A DNA stretch of 11,386 nt from Euperipatoides rowelli (GCA_003024985.2 PXIH01S0022412.1); one strand, 5' to 3'. Positions 1 through 8,139 are shown, counted from the stretch's first letter. Numbers and translations: made by a program. Notes: generated from the letters alone by a model not told the origin.

Positions 1-327
1 AAGTTAAGTGGAGTTCAAATATGTTAGTAGTTCATTACTGGACACTGAAAATAAATGTTCAAGATGCTATATATAGATGAAAATCAAATATTCTTACATT
101 TTGAATAAGGTAACATCTGTTTTCAAACTTTATCCTATTGTAGTGAAATGCAATAAACATGTTTTTATTCAAAACTAAATGTGCATTTACTTATTAACCT
201 TGAATGATGGATAAAATGGTTTTATTATTTAAAATCAGTATATAAAATATTATAAGAAAAACATAATTTTTGTTATGTGATATTTTTTTTTTGTTCTGTT
301 CTGTGTTATCATTCTACCCTGTTATTA
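1..327. other. AT-rich non-coding stretch, nothing recognised
   Basis: I see no open frame, RNA gene or repeat that I can name here. The stretch is AT-rich with short A and T runs, and ends where the 37-bp repeat begins. Confidence 0.6.
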
Positions 328-416
328 ACAATCTCATTGGTCATTCTGACATATAATAATTAACACAATCTGTTTGTACATTCTGACATGGAGCACTTAA
401 CTTGATCTAATTGGTC
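328..416. repeat. 37-bp minisatellite, first cluster (about 2.4 copies)
   Basis: Two adjacent units of exactly 37 bases (328-364 and 365-401) share the same layout: a 15-base block like ACAATCTNATTGGTC, the 10-base block ATTCTGACAT, and a 12-base block ending in TTAAC. A third, partial unit covers 402-416 (TTGATCTAATTGGTC). The ATTCTGACAT core is identical in the first two units. The same unit recurs at about 620-738, so this is a real degenerate tandem repeat and not chance similarity. No coding function is suggested. Confidence 0.75.
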
Positions 417-619
417 TTGTATATATGTGTGTAAACCATATGTTCAAGCTTTCCTACAGCATTACTTTATCATTTTTAATTCATAACTTGGTCTAAAATT
501 TCATAGTTTTATTAATTATTTCCCTGTTAAAAATTTTCAGCTCAAGATTAAATGTTATTAATTCTGTATTAATTTTGTTGCTTCTGTAATTACCAGCCAA
601 TTAATTTCACTTCTTTTCT

Positions 620-738
620 CATTGAAATAATTACATTCTGACATGTTAAAATTAACACAACCAATTGGTCATTCCAACATCCAATCTGATTAGTCATTAT
701 GACAAAGAATAATTAACATGATCTGTTTAGAATCACAC
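620..738. repeat. 37-bp minisatellite, second cluster (degenerate)
   Basis: The cores ATTCTGACAT (635), ATTCCAACAT (671) and ATTATGACAA (696) are each preceded or followed by the CAATCTGATTGGTC-like and AATTAAC-like blocks seen at 328-416. Core spacing is 36 and then 25 bases, so the second unit has lost its 12-base tail block. The cluster is separated from the first by about 200 bases of AT-rich DNA without clear copies, which suggests one longer array that decayed or was interrupted. Confidence 0.65.
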
Positions 739-903
739 AGTGTAAGTGTTTAAAATAAAAATAAAAACCAATAAGAAAAAAGTGATTTCTTTTGTTCTTT
801 TTAAAAATAAGTGGAGAAATGGTAAAAAAAATAGATAAAAGAGGGTACATAAAAATATAAAAGTATAGGGATAAAAAAACCTTATCATGTAAATATCAGA
901 CTA

Positions 904-1645
904 TTACAAATTGGTATTTAAAAGATTAATGCCATAAATTAATGGAGATAATTTAAACGTTTGGTTCTCCCATAAGGGATAATGATTTTTTCAGTATTCC
1001 TCATGTTTATGCCAGACATGAATCTTTGTTTTAAGGGAAGAAAATGAGGGAAAACTTCAAAAAAATTTATAATGAAGTCTAATGAATTTTGTTTCCGATG
1101 ATCTGAAAGTGACAAAAACCTTAAGTTGAGACAAAGCTTATTGATAATCAATAAACTGATTACCGAGAATGATTTTAATGTCTTTCCTTTGTACTGATTC
1201 AACTGCATTGACTTCAGAGAATTGTCAATGCAGAGCTCTAAACAGGAGAACAATATTCTAGTATAGATCTAACAAATGTAGATCCCTATCAAGATTTGAG
1301 AGGAGGCTCCAAGTTGCTTCAAAAGGTTAAAAAGCTTACTATTAGATAATTTAATCATATATTCCACTTTTTAATCCATTTAAGGTCACTCTGGACATAA
1401 TTTCCCAAAATTTTGACACTGTCAACTTTTCAGAGCCTTTCATCGCCAATAGTAATGGTAGGACAAGGTTTATGGTATAGAAAACTATGAGTGATAAACT
1501 GGTATTTACTAATATTGATAGGTATATCGACATAGTTAATCTGATTTAAAATGGATTTGCAAATTAATTGAGGTTTAACAAAACTATTATGATCAAAGGA
1601 GCATGATACCGTCAAGTCATTATGGCAATATAATATTATATCTAA
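904..1645 (-). pseudogene. Non-LTR retrotransposon reverse transcriptase, 3' half, CR1/L2-like (relic 1)
   Basis: On the minus strand, three reading frames read in order as the C-terminal half of a LINE-type reverse transcriptase. The position of the catalytic YADD box reads CHND followed by LTVSCSF (about 1617-1634), so the first catalytic aspartate is lost. A segment with PTITIGDERL follows (about 1430-1460). The thumb region contains LKQLGASSQ (about 1300-1327), and the C-terminal region includes LNLRFLSLSDHRKQNSLDF and ends with RNTEKIIIPYGRTKR (939-1253). A shifted frame extends the likeness to a stop at 904-906. There are at least two frameshifts and an internal stop at 1269-1271. The order of motifs matches CR1/L2/jockey-group elements, whose ORF2 copies mRNA by target-primed reverse transcription. 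The N-terminal endonuclease and the first half of the RT are missing. It is inactive. Family assignment below the CR1/jockey group is uncertain. Confidence 0.82.
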
Positions 1646-1659
1646 GAATTATTATCAGA

Positions 1660-1724
1660 TAAAACATTCATCTAGATCAGTGGATTATATATTATATAAT
1701 CCACTGATCTAGATGAATGTTTTA
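1660..1724. repeat. Perfect 65-bp palindrome (32-bp arms, 1-base centre)
   Basis: Bases 1660-1691 are the exact reverse complement of 1693-1724, with a single T at 1692 between them; pairing fails at the next bases out (1659/1725). The arms carry the sub-palindrome CTAGATCAGTGG on the left and its mirror on the right. The structure lies about 15 bases beyond the last recognisable codon of reverse transcriptase relic 1, so it may mark the insertion or rearrangement that truncated that relic. It could be a small foldback element, a replication-slippage inversion, or a cloning/assembly foldback artefact. Confidence 0.95.
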
Positions 1725-2145
1725 AATTACTAGAATACTAAATTGCTTCATGTGTTTGGCAAGGTGCTCAAATCAGAGAGAAATTACATTTTTTTTTTAA
1801 ATTTTGTTGTAAATCTCTTCTCAACTCTGTTAGATAAGAGTGTCACTAACATGGACAAGAATTTCAACCGTGGATGATATGTCTCTCAACCATGGATTAA
1901 GATTTTGTGTTTAAATGATCATATCATCAACATCTCGGTCAGGTTTATTTACCTTGACCCGTATGAACACAACTCCATTACAAACATGGTTAGTTGCCAT
2001 GGGAACAGAACTCTGTCACATTCAATCACAATTATTGTTTAATAAAAATCAATTTGATGCAAAACAGTTAATATATTTTATATATACAGTATAAAAAATT
2101 ATATATAGTTAGTATTTTATGTAATTTAGTTTGATATATGTCAAT
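1725..2145. other. AT-rich stretch without a recognised gene
   Basis: The plus strand has an open run of about 45 codons near 1910-2040, but it matches no family I know and is probably chance. No continuation of reverse transcriptase relic 1 beyond the palindrome could be found in any minus-strand frame. Confidence 0.45.
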
Positions 2146-2150
2146 AAAAA

Positions 2151-2168
2151 TAATAATAATAATAATAA
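2151..2168. repeat. (TAA)6 microsatellite, possible 3' tail of RT relic 2
   Basis: Six perfect TAA units follow an A-rich lead. On the minus strand this reads (TTA)6 directly beyond the last recognisable part of the reverse transcriptase relic at 2170-3290. Several CR1- and RTE-type elements end in short microsatellite tails, so this is a candidate element end, although simple repeats of this kind are common in AT-rich DNA. Confidence 0.6.
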
Positions 2169-2169
2169 A

Positions 2170-3290
2170 GATTTTAATTTTGAAACAGAAGTTTAAGTCT
2201 TTATGATTTCTATTAAAATTATATTTTACAACTGTTATCAGAGAGATGTGGATTATCAACAATACCATTGATAATTTTATATAAATAAATCAAATCTGCT
2301 TTTAATCTCATTTTTAAATAATCCACATTGAACACATAACAAAGCTGTTCATAAGTAAAACTGGAATAGTCAATTTTAAAAGATGGTAGGCAATAAAACG
2401 AAGTAAACAATATTGCAATGCTTCAAGGTGATTAAATTATGAATAGTACAATTACAAGCAGATGATGCATATTCCATATTTAGACCATAATTATGTAATT
2501 ATATTGTATATTGATAAAATCATCTGTAGATCTTTAAACAAAGCACAAATTATCTTATAACACCCAATTTTCTTTGATGCTTCTCTATAAATAATTACAT
2601 AATGAAGATTAAAACGAAGGTCAGATGAGAATGTTACACCAAGATCACTGTAGTCATTCATCTTGTAATCATAAATAATTGTTAGATTTTCTTGAAAAAG
2701 AAATAAATACACTTTTTTTTGAGCATTAATATTTAGGCCCCAAGTATTACTCAACCTATCAAGTTTAGCCACATTCTATGAAAATAAAAGGAATCTTTGC
2801 AGACAATATTGGTAATTTTTTTTTACATCATCTGCACACATCAATATATGACAACATAATATATAAGCAAATCATTTATAAATAAGGTAAATAAAAATGG
2901 ACCTAATATTGAACCATTTATAACACCTGAAGTTATGACAGAAGATTTGGAGTAATTACTACTATATAAGACTTTCTGGCTACAATTATAAAAAAAACTG
3001 GTAATGAAATTCATTAAATTTATAGAAAAATTAAAAGAATTTAATTTATGTAAAAGAAGACTATGATTTATAGAANCAAAAGCCTTAGAAAAATCAGAAA
3101 AATAAACATCCATATGACTCCTCATATCAAAAGCTAATGAAAGTTCCCTCATAAATACAGATAGATTAGATATAGTAGATGTTTTTCGTAAAAAAAACAT
3201 GTTGATTAGGAGATTTAAATGACATTAGAAACTGTGAAAGATAGAATGTAATAAAAATGATAAATGAATATACTAACATAAACCTGCTTT
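2170..3290 (-). pseudogene. Non-LTR retrotransposon reverse transcriptase, jockey/CR1 group (relic 2)
   Basis: The minus strand reads, with several frameshifts, as most of a LINE reverse transcriptase domain. In order: SQFLMSF and PNQH (about 3205-3255), the TSTISNLSVF finger region (about 3160), motif A as DFSKAF followed by SINHSLLLHKL (about 3040-3105), motif B region with SGVINGSILGPFLF (about 2905-2945), catalytic motif C as CADD (2827-2838), LDRLSNTWGLNINAQKK (about 2715-2765), the DLGVTFSSDLRFN box (about 2600-2640), and a C-terminal MRLKADLIYLYKIINGIVD (about 2245-2310). Motif B has Asn where the family normally has Gln-Gly context, and stops separate the blocks. One ambiguous base (N, 3076) falls just after motif A. 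The endonuclease domain and the RT N-terminus are absent, so it is a 5'-truncated dead copy. It carries its own motif C, so it is not the missing part of relic 1. Confidence 0.87.
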
Positions 3291-4597
3291 AATTAGCCAT
3301 TTTCTTTACTGCCTACACACCAAAGTGAACATCAAAATTTCACTAACAATATCTAATTGATATATTCTGTAAATAAAACCCAAATTAAAGTTTAATAATC
3401 TAACTATAATAAAAGTCAAATTTGGTCATGATGTCTGTCACGCCCTCTGCCATATTCGGCAAGCCATTGACACCCAAAGATGTTTTTGCTCTATTTTTTG
3501 TCCATAGATGTAGCTGTATCCATCATGTTTGATGGGCTTTTAAATTTTTGACATGCTTTTAAGTATGGCAACCTAAGAAGGAAGAAATTAATGTCCGTCA
3601 TTTTTGACAGACTTTTACACTAGTCGGAATAATGAAATATTTATTTTCTTATTGTCTATATTACATATTTACGATTTTTACGCAGAAAATATACTTCAAA
3701 TTCCTGAATGAAACATTTGTCATCGTATCTATTAATGCCACTTGATAATGAGTTTAATATTTGAATACAAAATTTAAAAACATAATTGAATAGCTTTTTC
3801 GATAATACAAATTATCGCTACTATTTAATTTTCATTCAGTATTGTCGTAATCTATGATTAAAATTGTAATAAGACAATAAACTTCATTTGATTTCAATAT
3901 TTTTTAAAACCGAAAAGTTATAGGCTATCTCGTGACAATTAAAAATCTCACGAGAAGCAATTTAATATGGCTCAACTGGGGTTGGACCAACATCATGTTC
4001 ACATTGACACTGAATGATCACAATCATGCCACAAACAATAACATGACTAGTGGCTAATCCCTGGGTAGAAATGTCCATATATTAACGGTATTGACCATGG
4101 CTCAGACATGTCTCAGCCAAAGATAAAGAGGTCATGTTAATGAAAGGGACAACACAGTCCTTATTCCCTCTCCTCATTTTAAGTTAAATATTCTATTTAA
4201 ACTCAATTCAATGTAGACTGAGCGATAAGGAAACATTGATTACTTATTTAATTATAAGATTTATGAATATTTCCAAACTTTTATGATTATGATTTGGTGT
4301 AAGACTATGCTTTATTCACCATCAAGACTTATAGCAGTTGTACAAGAGAATTATTGAGTAAAAACAAGTTTGGGATTAATGAGTTAATTATCTGGTTTTG
4401 ACTCGATTCATATTTAAAGGGTTAGAATCTACTTTGAATACAGTATTAAGGCTCATTTATACCTTTACGGAACAGGCTTGCGATCCATTTTAATTCCTCA
4501 ATGGCAAACAAGATGAAGAGCAATGGGTAGATCTGCATAAAAGTTAGATTTTTTTTCAATAATTAGGGATGACGACAGTTGACTATTGGGCTTTTTT
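3291..4597. other. 1.3 kb without recognised genes
   Basis: No frame here gives a recognisable protein. The block 3430-3625 is less AT-rich than its surroundings and contains GTCTGTCA at 3433-3440 and its reverse complement TGACAGAC at 3605-3612, which might be the ends of a short non-autonomous element, but eight bases are weak evidence. The sequence AAAGGGTTAG at 4416-4425 resembles a degraded outward end of the TTAA/CCCTTT type described at 4598. Confidence 0.4.
3593..3612. repeat. Small inverted repeat (8-bp arms, one mismatch)
   Basis: GTCCGTCA (3593-3600) and TGACAGAC (3605-3612) form a hairpin with a TTTT loop and one C/A mismatch. There is no evidence that it is a terminator or structured RNA. 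Confidence 0.5.
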
Positions 4598-4778
4598 TTA
4601 ACCCTTTGCACTCAAATGTTGATAATAGACTGACAGTATAGCAATTGGTGTTCAACTCCACTGTAGATTAAAAATCGACATTTTGACATTTTCTCTTTAC
4701 AATTCAACTATCTTTGTAGCCTTGAATATGCTTCAAATTAGTAAATCATATGTTCAATATAACTAATATATACTTTGT

Positions 4779-4818
4779 ATATATTGTTAAATATGTTTCT
4801 CCCCAAAGGGAGAATCAA
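4779..4818. repeat. Hairpin-bearing repeat, copy A
   Basis: A perfect 7-bp stem, TTCTCCC (4797-4803) and GGGAGAA (4808-4814), closes on a CAAA loop and is preceded by TATATATTGTTAA. The same arrangement recurs at 5979-6018 with different stem bases that still pair. Function unknown. Confidence 0.5.
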
Positions 4819-5022
4819 CCTTAATTTACATATGAAGAAGTTGACTGAGTAACTCAATCTTCCCTTGCATTTCTTCGTTATGAATCTGCATTTATCTATT
4901 GTCCAAATTCTGTTTCTTTAGTGCTATGAATCCAGTTGTTTGTTAATCAGCATGCAATATATATAGAAGGAATCCCAAATCCATATTAGTACAAAAACAA
5001 AATACTTTACTTTCCGCCCCGG

Positions 5023-5096
5023 GGCTTTCCAGGATTGAACCTATGATCCCTTATATGCACTAGCTTCGGCAGCCAAGACCACTGGACCACCAGAGA
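5023..5096 (-). repeat. tRNA-derived SINE head (box A and box B)
   Basis: On the minus strand, CTCTGGTGGTCCAGTGGTC (box A-like, about 5078-5096) is followed after about 36 bases by AGGTTCAATCC (5032-5042, box B, close to the GGTTCGANTCC consensus). This is the internal RNA polymerase III promoter of tRNA genes. The two ends (CTCTGG... and ...GGAAAGCCCC) do not pair as an acceptor stem, and the D arm does not fold cleanly, so it is a tRNA-derived SINE head, not a tRNA gene. The downstream body would run toward 4950 on the minus strand but I cannot define its end. The segment is clearly GC-richer than its surroundings. Confidence 0.65.
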
Positions 5097-5198
5097 TGTG
5101 TGACTAAAATATATATTTGTATATTCATACCAATCATTTAAAAAAGTTTATAATAATTTGGAGTATCATGGAACCATATATTAAAAAATAGTTGGAGT

Positions 5199-5230
5199 GG
5201 AAAGGGTTACAAAAACCTTTAACCCTTTCC
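5199..5230. repeat. 11-bp perfect inverted repeat joining two TTAA-CCCTTT motifs
   Basis: GGAAAGGGTTA (5199-5209) and TAACCCTTTCC (5220-5230) are exact reverse complements with a 10-base spacer. The left arm is the proposed right end of the element at 4598-5210; the right arm starts TTAA (5219-5222) then CCCTTTCCTGACTACTG and could be the left end of an adjacent element whose other end I could not find. Confidence 0.7.
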
Positions 5231-5736
5231 TGACTACTGTGGGTCACATGATCTTATCTAAAGTTATACATTTTAATGCAATGGACACAAACATTGCGTA
5301 CAAGTAGAAATGAGTGTTTAGACCAGGTGGAAATATGACGAGGATGAGAAATGGTTAGTAAGAAGTTAAAGTAATTATATTTGTAATTCTCCATATAGAA
5401 AAGCAATTATTGAGTTGTAAAACATTAGCTATCATCATGACTTTAAAGAATTTTATGAATATTTTAAATATAGATATATCACTCCTTCAGCAAATTGAGG
5501 AGCCGAGACAGATAAAAACCTGAAATGTGCATTAATGGAGGAAGAATAGAAGCTTTTTTAAATTTTATTATTCAATTACATATTAGCACCATACTATATT
5601 AAATAGAAAAGAAAAATCATTTAAACACGTTTAATAATACAAGAATTAATTTAATATAACAAAAATCTTATAAAAGTTTAGCGAATGAAGAATTAAAGTG
5701 AATTTTAGAATAGAGAGAGAAAATAACAAATTTTAG
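5231..5736. other. 500 bases without a recognised feature
   Basis: AT-rich; no named repeat. If the fragment at 5737-5934 is a reverse transcriptase piece, its downstream part should lie here on the minus strand, but no motif A or YADD-like box is visible. Confidence 0.4.
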
Positions 5737-5934
5737 TTAAAAAACCAAAGTAATAATGACAGAGGCATGTGGACTAAGAAATTGTGAATCTATCAAATCA
5801 GCATTATCTAATAATCTTATTATGATCATGTTGAAATTATAATGGATTTGTATAAATTTGGAGAAAGTGATCCATAGTTTTGTAATATGAAAGATCCTTA
5901 ATTCAAATAAATATATTAAAATTTGAACAATCAA
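5737..5934 (-). pseudogene. Possible reverse transcriptase finger fragment (relic, weak)
   Basis: A 65-codon minus-strand open frame ends with LLDNADLIDSQFLSPHAS, which resembles the region just before motif A of LINE reverse transcriptases, where a helix is followed by a DSQxGFR-type segment; ITFSKFIQIHYN upstream resembles the preceding FSKxxE/KI helix. The conserved GFR of that segment is absent, and no following motif A or C was found at 5560-5737. AT-rich DNA often gives Ile/Phe/Asn-rich open frames, so this may be chance. Confidence 0.25.
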
Positions 5935-5978
5935 TATAACTTGCCTGCTAAAATTATAAAGTTAAATAATGTATGTCT

Positions 5979-6018
5979 ATATATTTTAAATAAAGTTTCT
6001 CTCAAAGAGAGGATATAT
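5979..6018. repeat. Hairpin-bearing repeat, copy B
   Basis: The stem CTCTC (5999-6003) and GAGAG (6007-6011) closes on AAA, extended by a T-G wobble. It is preceded by TATATATTTTAAA and aligns with the copy at 4779-4818, where the same stem position is TTCTCCC/GGGAGAA. The pairing is kept although the bases differ. Confidence 0.45.
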
Positions 6019-6286
6019 CTGCTATGTTTATTAATCCAATTTTACAATCTTTAGTATCTATAAATATAAAATCCTAGTGGTACATTGGTATGTTGTAGAA
6101 TAGACTAGTGCCATCTGTTGATTAAAATTGTAACTAAAATTCAAGAACTATGTATTAGGAAAGATTACAAATTATATAAAAAAGGGGGACGGTGAAACAA
6201 GCACGGGGTAAATGGTATTCAGGGGCAAAAAATTGAGGAGAAAGGGGGACATCCTAGGGCAGATGTTATGCATGGGTTTAGATTAT

Positions 6287-6574
6287 CTAGTTTATTACAT
6301 AATACATCTCTTCCATGTTGTACAACTTTTCTAATTTCCATGGTCAGAACTTTCTGATGAGATCAATGTGCACAGGATAATTTTCCGAGTCGGAAAAAAA
6401 AACTTAGCAATATTTTTTGTCTTGCCAGAGGCTTGTCTTCGAATCTCCAGCAGCTATATATCCTGCACTTCCAGTTCCATGGTTGTTCCTCACAAATTTT
6501 AATATTGTTCCTATCCTTTTCTTAATTATTCTATATACCAGCTTAAACTTGTCAAATATGATGAGACCTAATTC
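6287..6574 (-). pseudogene. Unidentified open stretch, possibly decayed coding sequence
   Basis: In one minus-strand frame, 56 codons without a stop run from 6574 to the stop at 6404-6406; the same frame then continues through two more stops (6344-6346 and 6287-6289). The predicted residues are mixed in character, with a basic segment (KLVYRIIKKRIGTILKFVRN) followed by GTGSAGYIAAGDSKTSLW, unlike the Ile/Phe/Asn runs typical of random AT-rich frames here. There is no ATG near the upstream limit. I do not recognise the family; it could be a fragment of another mobile element or an old exon. The opposite strand is also open over much of the same interval (6417-6635), which may only reflect locally higher GC. 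Confidence 0.25.
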
Positions 6575-6874
6575 CTACACAGTTCACCTTATCTTTCCCT
6601 TCACCATCACTCACCTCATCCCTAACCAAACCTAGCCTCCCTCCTCCTCATCCTTGATCTAAAATTAAATCCAAGGCAGAGAAAAACAAATTATATTTAA
6701 ATTATGTCCCTTTTCATTAATGCACACCACAACTAATAACATACCTTTTTTATAAAATATTATATAAAATGAAAACTAATAATAACTTATTTGAAAATCT
6801 AAGAAAATATTGATTGTTTCTAGTAAAAAATAAAACAATTTAAGTTTAATTAGATGAAATAAAAAAATTCTACA
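6575..6874. other. AT-rich stretch, nothing recognised
   Basis: A short C/T-rich tract lies near 6590-6650 on the plus strand, followed by A- and T-rich DNA leading into the exact duplication. Confidence 0.5.
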
Positions 6875-6995
6875 TTTCTAGGATAATGTTATCAATAACT
6901 AATTAAAATAATGCTTTATGATACCTCATCTCAATTCTTTCTAGGATAATGTTATCAATAACTAATTAAAATAATGCTTTATGATACCTCATCTC
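6875..6995. repeat. Exact 58-bp direct duplication with 5-base spacer
   Basis: Bases 6875-6932 and 6938-6995 are identical over 58 bases (both begin TTTCTAGGATAATG and end ATACCTCATCTC), separated by AATTC, giving a 63-base period. Flanking bases differ immediately outside the copies. Identity with no mismatches in otherwise decayed DNA implies a recent tandem duplication, or a short-read/long-read assembly duplication. Confidence 0.97.
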
Positions 6996-8139
6996 CGTTA
7001 AGGATCTGAAATACTCTATAATAGCTAGAAATAATAATTCTCAAATTAGCATTGACAATATAATAAAAGTAAATTTCAAATAAACTTAGTGGAAGGAGAT
7101 AGAGAGAGATGCAAATTATGACGTTTAGCCCTAATTATTATAAAATTTTATCACAGAAGTCTTTGTGTGAACAAATTTTATTATAATTTTTTTTTAAAAA
7201 AACAATTTCAAAGTCAGGCTTTTACTAGAAATAGGTATCAGTGAGTCAACAATCCTTCAGATAACAATGTAATGAATACTTAAGTTAGTTCAGTAAAAGT
7301 TATTCTTTTATCTTAAGAAACCCATAGATTTTTTTGAAGAGAGGCTTAATGGTAATCAATGGAAATATTTCTGAAGATTGTATAAAAGAAATCAGATTTA
7401 ACTTTAGTTTGCCTTCATTCAGATTTAGAATGTTGCTGACCATAAAAATCAACTCTGTATATTTATAATACTAAAATCTAATCTATTATTGTTGTGAATA
7501 AAAATTATATCACATATGGGTTGTAGGATTGTTATCCAATGATAAGTGTAGTTTTCAATTTTAGTTTGTCAGGGAGTTTAGCTCCAGCATGGTTGCAACC
7601 ATTTGCGAGACAATTTTCTTACATTATCCTTCATTTTTACTATTTTTACCTGCATTTGTTTTGTATAACCACAAAGATGATGTAACAATTGGTTTATAAT
7701 CCTCTTGATAAGCTTATAATTTGAATTCATTTGTCAGATATCATATTTCTAAGGAAGTTAGAATGCATAGATAGAAAGTATAGAACAATACATCTTGGTT
7801 ATATCCTTATTCATAAAAGATTCAGTCAGCTGAATTCTTCATCAAATAAATAATACAAGGCCTCCAGTGTTGGTCGAAATTCAACCAATAAGAAATTACT
7901 TTGTAAAAAGCCGCCACAACGTTAAACAATGAATGTTTTAATTTTATATATAAATTTTAGCCCATTGCACTCCCTTTCAATATAAACTTTAACTCTGCTA
8001 AATCTCACACTCCTCCGTGCGCCCAATATGCTTAAAAAGGAATCCAAAGGTTTCCCTTCATATATTAATATATAGATTCTACACAAGGAAATAAGTTGGG
8101 CTCAATAATGATATAAAATTAATTTTATTGAAGTAATAC
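6996..8139. other. 1.1 kb without recognised genes
   Basis: Nothing I can name. Minor items: T9A7 run at 7187-7202, the imperfect palindrome TTGGTCGAAATTCAACCAA at 7870-7888, and TAGCCCATTGCACTCC near 7959-7974, which resembles the TTAACCCTTTGCACTC end at 4598 but lacks a partner. Confidence 0.4.

Larger units (their letters stand above)
4598..5210. mobile_element. Putative piggyBac-like non-autonomous element (TTAA, CCCTTT ends)
   Basis: The left end reads TTAA (4598-4601) then CCCTTTGCACTCAAATG (4602-4618). The right end reads GTTGGAGTGGAAAGGG (5191-5206) then TTAC (5207-5210). As inverted repeats, the first 16 bases agree at 13 positions (CCCTTT-N-CACTC-N-AA). TTAA target duplication with CCC-starting terminal repeats is the hallmark of piggyBac-superfamily elements; here the right copy has one change (TTAC). 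The roughly 605-base interior has no transposase, so it would depend on an element elsewhere. It contains a tRNA-like SINE head at 5023-5096. The alternative is a chance pairing of two CCCTTT motifs, since a further one lies at 5223. Confidence 0.45.

Noticed and set aside
2068-2268. 66-codon minus-strand open frame over the (TAA)6 region
   Set aside because: It is Ile/Lys/Tyr-rich and includes the microsatellite as an Ile run; it overlaps the end of RT relic 2 in another frame and shows no family likeness.
904-3290. RT relics 1 and 2 being one split element
   Set aside because: Each has its own motif C position and its own distinct C-terminal region, so they are separate insertions.
3433-3612. 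Short non-autonomous element bounded by GTCTGTCA and TGACAGAC
   Set aside because: Only eight matching terminal bases and no flanking target duplication could be found.
5023-5096. True tRNA gene on the minus strand
   Set aside because: Box A and box B are present, but the acceptor ends do not pair and the D arm is poor, so a SINE head fits better.
6417-6635. 72-codon plus-strand open frame
   Set aside because: Hydrophobic and Leu/Ile-rich without a recognisable family; probably the complement shadow of the more gene-like minus-strand frame, or of locally higher GC.
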